Source: Gammaproteobacteria bacterium
GTDB lineage: Bacteria > Pseudomonadota > Gammaproteobacteria > SZUA-229
NCBI GenBank assembly: GCA_030148865.1
Contig: JASBSR010000008.1
Coordinates: 1 to 55,472 of the forward strand
Direction: 5' to 3'
Length of the DNA stretch: 55,472 nt
Shown: in pieces, positions 52,607 through 55,472 of the stretch
How the letters are laid out: every line of letters starts with the position of its first letter
How positions within the stretch are numbered: the first letter of the stretch is position 1
Program-made: the position numbers and the translations under genes
Notes under the pieces: generated by a model
The model's input: only the letters and a program-made list of their open reading frames with translations
Told to the model about the DNA's origin: nothing
Database searches by the model: none

Positions 52607-54006
52607 TCAGTAGTTCTTGACCCTGGCGTTGCTGTATATCGCGTCCTGCATGACAGCACTGGCATCGTTGACAAGCGCCTGTTCATCAAGCCCCGGGAAT
52701 TCATTATTCCGCCAGACAATTTTGCCATTAATCACAGTAATATCCACTGGCACGCTCAAACCAACTTTGACTGGCAGGGATACAGGATCGTGCAGCGCAC
52801 CGATCAGTTCCAGTTTTTGAGTATTAATTGCAAAAAAGTCGGCTGCAAATCCAGCTTCGAGTTTGCCGATGTCTGCACGATTCAACAGCCCTGCTCCGCC
52901 CTGAGTTGCCATGGACAAAAAAGTTCCGGGCGACGGCACAGAATCGTCGCATTCGGCTGCCACCAGACATTGCAGCTGGTAAGCCAGACGAATACATTCC
53001 ATCAGGTTGCCATTATCGTTCGAAGCCTTGCCATCAACACCAAGACCAAGCCGCACACCACGTGCAAACATTGTTGAAACCCGTGTAACACCCTCACCAA
53101 CAAGAAACACGGGCGCAGGACAGTGCGAAACGCCTGTTCCAGACCTTGCCAGTAAGTCGATTTCTTTTTCACTAAATTCCCAGCCATGCGCAAACCAGAC
53201 ATCCGGACCCAGGAAACCGAGTTTCTCGCACCAGTCAATACTGCGCATACCGTAGCGGGATTGCATTATGGCATTCTCACCTTCACACAGGTGGGTATGC
53301 AAGCATACCCCTTTGTCGCGCGCCAGCGCGATAGCCTGAGAAAACGTTTCCTCGTAGCTATTGCAGGGCTGGCACGGCACAATTACGATCTGACGCATAC
53401 TGAAAGGCCGGCTGTCATGATAACGGGTAATTAATCGTTCGCAGTCATGAATGAACTCATCCGTGGTTTCCAGCATAGCATCGGGGATAGTACTGCCATG
53501 CGAACCAGGCAAAGTGTTTGTGCCGCGACCAGCATGAAAACGCATGCCCAGCTTCTCGGCCGCTTCAAACTAGCGGTCTATCAGGTATTTTCCGGCATGA
53601 CGCAGGTAAAGATACTGGTGATCAAATGCAGTGGTGCAACCATGTTTAATCAGATCGGCCATGCTGACCAGACTGCTGTGATAAAAGCAGTCTTCCGTGT
53701 ACTGGGAAAAAATTGGATAGATACGTTCCAGCCATTCGATCACACCCAGATCGGGCCAGCTTAACGCTGAATAATTTCGCAAAAACGCCTGAAAGAAATG
53801 ATGGTGGGTATTCACCAGTCCGGGATAAATAAAATAGCCACGTGCATCAATGATTTCGTGCCATCTGGCACCGTTTCCACCAGTTGATAACCGATTCTTT
53901 TTATAGATGGGCCTTCAATCAGCATATCGATATTGCGCAACACGGGTTGCAGGAGGTCACCTGTCACCAGCGCATCTATGTTTTTAAATTACAGTGCGGA
54001 ACTCAT
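52607..54006 (-). pseudogene. 8-oxoguanine deaminase-like amidohydrolase, inactivated
   Basis: The remains of a cytoplasmic TRZ/ATZ deaminase of about 465 residues. Conserved parts: ARGYFIYPGLVNTHHHFFQA, LHTHLCEGENAIM, VWFAHGWEFSE, TGVSHCPAPVFL and LGLGVDGKASND, which together best fit 8-oxoguanine/guanine-type deaminases. Three lesions are seen: an in-frame TAA (53989-53991) six codons after the apparent start at 54006; a frameshift near 53876-53880, where the N-terminal frame (...IKRIGYQLV) switches to the GARWHEIIDARGYF frame; and a TAG (53570-53572) in an otherwise open frame. The largest intact pieces are 53815-53570 and 53545-52607. Not exported, unlike the two amidohydrolases near 15 and 21 kb. 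Confidence 0.85.
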
Positions 54007-54047
54007 AAATAATCAGCAATTAAAAGTAAAAGACATACTGCTAGTGG

Positions 54048-55157
54048 CTATTGTTCAATACTGCCTGCAACGCCTTCAACTAGCCAGTTCATACTCATGA
54101 TTTCTCTGTCGCTGGCGGCCTGGTTTTCCGGAATGATAAGCTGCCGCTTGTTGTTACGTAGCGGGCCCTGAAATATCTTTAATTGGTCAGCTTTAAATTC
54201 GGCTTCGATAGCCTGCAAGCGTTTTTTAGCTGCTGGTGAAATCTGATCGGAAACGCCTTCCAGACTGACAGCACCCTGTTTCACGCCATACCATAAATTG
54301 CCTGGTTTCCAGCTGTTATCGAGCAGACTCTGAATGATATCTCTGTATAGCGGCGTCCAGTTGTGAACAATGGAAGCAAGATGGTGTGTCGGTGCTGCAG
54401 CTGAACGATTTGACTGATAGCCAATGGCATAGATTCCTCTTTGTTCAGCTGCCACCAGTATCGAACTGGTTTCAGTGTGATGCGTGATCACATCAACCGA
54501 TTCATCCATCAAAACATCTGCAGCAGCTCGCTCTTTTGTCGGGTCAGACCATGAGTTCACCCACAGCATCTTCACTACAATATCCGGCTTGACTGACCGG
54601 GCACCCAGCGTAAACGCGTTGACTCCCGCTATCACTTCGGGCACCGGGAACGATGCAACAAACCCCAGGACATTTGTTTTAGTGGTATACGCTGCCAGAA
54701 CACCCGCCATGTAGCTTCCCTGATATGCTCTGGTTAAATAGGTGCCAATATTTTCTGCGGTATCGAGCCCAACACAGTGAAAAAAGTGGGTCTTCGGGAA
54801 TTGCGGCGCGAGTTTCATCACCGTTCGCATATAACCAAACGATGTCGCAAAAATCGCATCATAGTTTTCTCTGGCGTACTTTGTCATCACCCGACTGATA
54901 TCCGCACCCGGTTTCACGCCTTCGACAGACTGAGTCACAATTTTGTCGCCAAACAGCTTTTCTATCGCGAGTCGCGCCTGCTCGTGTGCCTGGCTCCAGC
55001 CGCCGGCATCGACAGGATTCTCATATATAAACGCGAGTTTCAACGGATGGTTCTCTTTGCTATCAGCCAGGGCAATAGAGCTGACTGTATATAGCATCAT
55101 AAAAACCAGCAAAAAAAATAACCTGGAGACCATGCTCAAGTTCTGATGTTTAACCAT
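54048..55157 (-). CDS. BMP/PnrA-family substrate-binding protein
   Basis: 369 residues with a signal peptide (cleavage near SIALA-D) and the Med/PnrA basic-membrane-protein domain: LKLAFIYENPVDAGGWSQAHE, ARENYDAIFATSFGYM, THFFHCVGLDTAENIG, GSYMAGVLAAY, and WTPLYRDIIQSLLD. Known members bind purine nucleosides (PnrA, RfuA-type relatives) or riboflavin for an ABC importer. No BMP-type ATPase or permease is in the window, so its partners lie elsewhere or it works alone. ATG 55157 is used; an inner ATG at 55133 is equally able to start a signal peptide. Confidence 0.88.
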   Translation of the reverse strand: MVKHQNLSMVSRLFFLLVFMMLYTVSSIALADSKENHPLKLAFIYENPVDAGGWSQAHEQARLAIEKLFGDKIVTQSVEGVKPGADISRVMTKYARENYDAIFATSFGYMRTVMKLAPQFPKTHFFHCVGLDTAENIGTYLTRAYQGSYMAGVLAAYTTKTNVLGFVASFPVPEVIAGVNAFTLGARSVKPDIVVKMLWVNSWSDPTKERAAADVLMDESVDVITHHTETSSILVAAEQRGIYAIGYQSNRSAAAPTHHLASIVHNWTPLYRDIIQSLLDNSWKPGNLWYGVKQGAVSLEGVSDQISPAAKKRLQAIEAEFKADQLKIFQGPLRNNKRQLIIPENQAASDREIMSMNWLVEGVAGSIEQ

Positions 55158-55227
55158 GACGTACCAAAGACCCGATCAATGTTTAAGTTGTACTTAGAGA
55201 ACCATTGCTGAAAGTATGCGACTTTCA

Positions 55228-55257
55228 TTCTGGCATAAATTTTGCTTTGTGTATAAT
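55228..55257 (+). promoter_or_regulatory. Candidate promoter of an interrupted secreted-protein gene
   Basis: A perfect -10 box TATAAT (55252-55257) lies 22 bases upstream of the ATG at 55280; the -35 region (TTCTGG, 55228-55233, 18-base spacer) is weak. Confidence 0.45.
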
Positions 55258-55279
55258 GGATTTCTTTTACGGTGTTGTT

Positions 55280-55348
55280 ATGCGCGCGTCAATTATCACA
55301 CTTACTCTGCTACTCTTTGCGGCTAGTCTACATGTAGTGGCTCAGTGA
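55280..55348 (+). pseudogene. 5' end of a secreted-protein gene cut by an IS3-type element
   Basis: ATG 55280 opens MRASIITLTLLLFAASLHVVAQ and meets TGA at 55346-55348. The 22 residues are a complete, typical signal peptide (Arg, hydrophobic core, VAQ cleavage site) with nothing after it. A consensus -10 box lies just upstream. The frame ends exactly where the IS3-like sequence begins (TGATTTTGGCCACTTAA), so the gene was probably truncated by the insertion. The identity of the protein is not known. Confidence 0.55.
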
Positions 55349-55472
55349 TTTTGGCCACTTAATAAGGGGTGATAGTATCACCTCATAGATTAAGTAGGTA
55401 TCACTATGAACACAAGAAAAAGACGATCATTTACAGCAGAATTTCGACTTGAAGCCGCGCAGCTGGTTGTCG
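55336..55472 (+). mobile_element. IS3-family element, left end (partial at window edge)
   Basis: The end of the window contains a non-coding IS leader with a perfect GGTGATA-G-TATCACC dyad (55368-55382), arms AGTGGC/GCCACT (55336-55341, 55354-55359), and the start of a transposase gene. The outer end is somewhere between 55335 and 55349; the target duplication cannot be seen because the other end is outside the window. Confidence 0.65.
55406..55472 (+). CDS. IS3-family transposase OrfA, partial
   Basis: The first 22 codons of an IS3-family OrfA: MNTRKRRSFTAEFRLEAAQL, the typical basic start and helix of the N-terminal DNA-binding helix-turn-helix (RRSFTAEFRLEAAQLV). It is open to the right edge. 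OrfB is outside the window. Confidence 0.85.
   Translation, partial: MNTRKRRSFTAEFRLEAAQLVV

Noticed and set aside
4058-55472. A composite transposon bounded by insertion sequences
   Set aside because: The three elements belong to different families (IS481, IS5, IS3), so they cannot form matched ends of one transposon.

Overview
The window looks like chromosomal DNA of a free-living gammaproteobacterium, probably aquatic or marine. The signs are two large TonB-dependent receptors, a TtpC/ExbB/ExbD/TonB energiser operon with a DUF3450 protein, many exported enzymes, DUF3604 and HupE/UreJ genes, and a T2SS-type GspE. No rRNA, tRNA or CRISPR was seen. Taxonomy is inferred from gene content only.

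Layout. (a) 1-7.2 kb is an unstable edge. It holds a partial hipBA module, a parDE module, a ring-opening amidohydrolase (cyanuric acid amidohydrolase/barbiturase family) with an ABC permease, an IS481-type element whose terminal repeat supplies the permease start codon, a C-terminal fragment of an unknown protein, a thermonuclease remnant and an N-truncated GspE. (b) 7.2-13.1 kb (minus strand) carries two tandem DUF3604 genes, a HupE/UreJ protein and a parvulin-like PPIase. (c) 13.1-28.1 kb is dominated by exported purine- or nucleoside-type enzymes: an AzgA-type purine permease, two exported TRZ/ATZ amidohydrolases, an exported adenine-deaminase-like protein with a second HupE, an IS5 insertion, a DUF1330 protein, an MBL hydrolase, an exported nucleoside hydrolase, an exported nucleoside phosphorylase-like protein, a Tat-exported PhoD, a creatininase and a RidA. 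(d) 28.4-34.3 kb (plus strand) carries a TonB-dependent receptor, an NMT1/THI5-type ABC importer and a YhhQ/VUT transporter. (e) 34.4-42.9 kb (minus strand) is a tight ureide-degradation operon: amidase, GGT-family oxamate-amidohydrolase-like enzyme, TSUP permease, PucG aminotransferase, allantoate-amidohydrolase-like enzyme, 2OG oxygenase, alpha/beta hydrolase and an FTHF-cycloligase paralogue. (f) 43.1-49.1 kb is a TonB operon ending in a NUP-family lipoprotein. (g) 49.7-55.5 kb holds a second receptor paralogue, an 8-oxoguanine-deaminase-like pseudogene, a BMP-family binding protein, and an IS3-family element at the edge that appears to cut a secreted-protein gene.

How the genes may work together (inference): outer-membrane receptors powered by the dedicated TonB complex bring nucleoside- or nucleobase-like compounds into the periplasm. 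There exported phosphatase, nucleoside hydrolase or phosphorylase and deaminases process them. Inner-membrane permeases import the products, and the cytoplasmic ureide operon takes allantoate-level intermediates to oxalurate, oxamate and ammonia. Xanthine oxidation, uricase and allantoinase are not in the window. Putting purine deamination and glycosidic cleavage outside the inner membrane, together with a TonB system, is the most unusual feature here. The real substrate is not proved by sequence: pyrimidines, deazapurines or other N-heterocycles remain possible.
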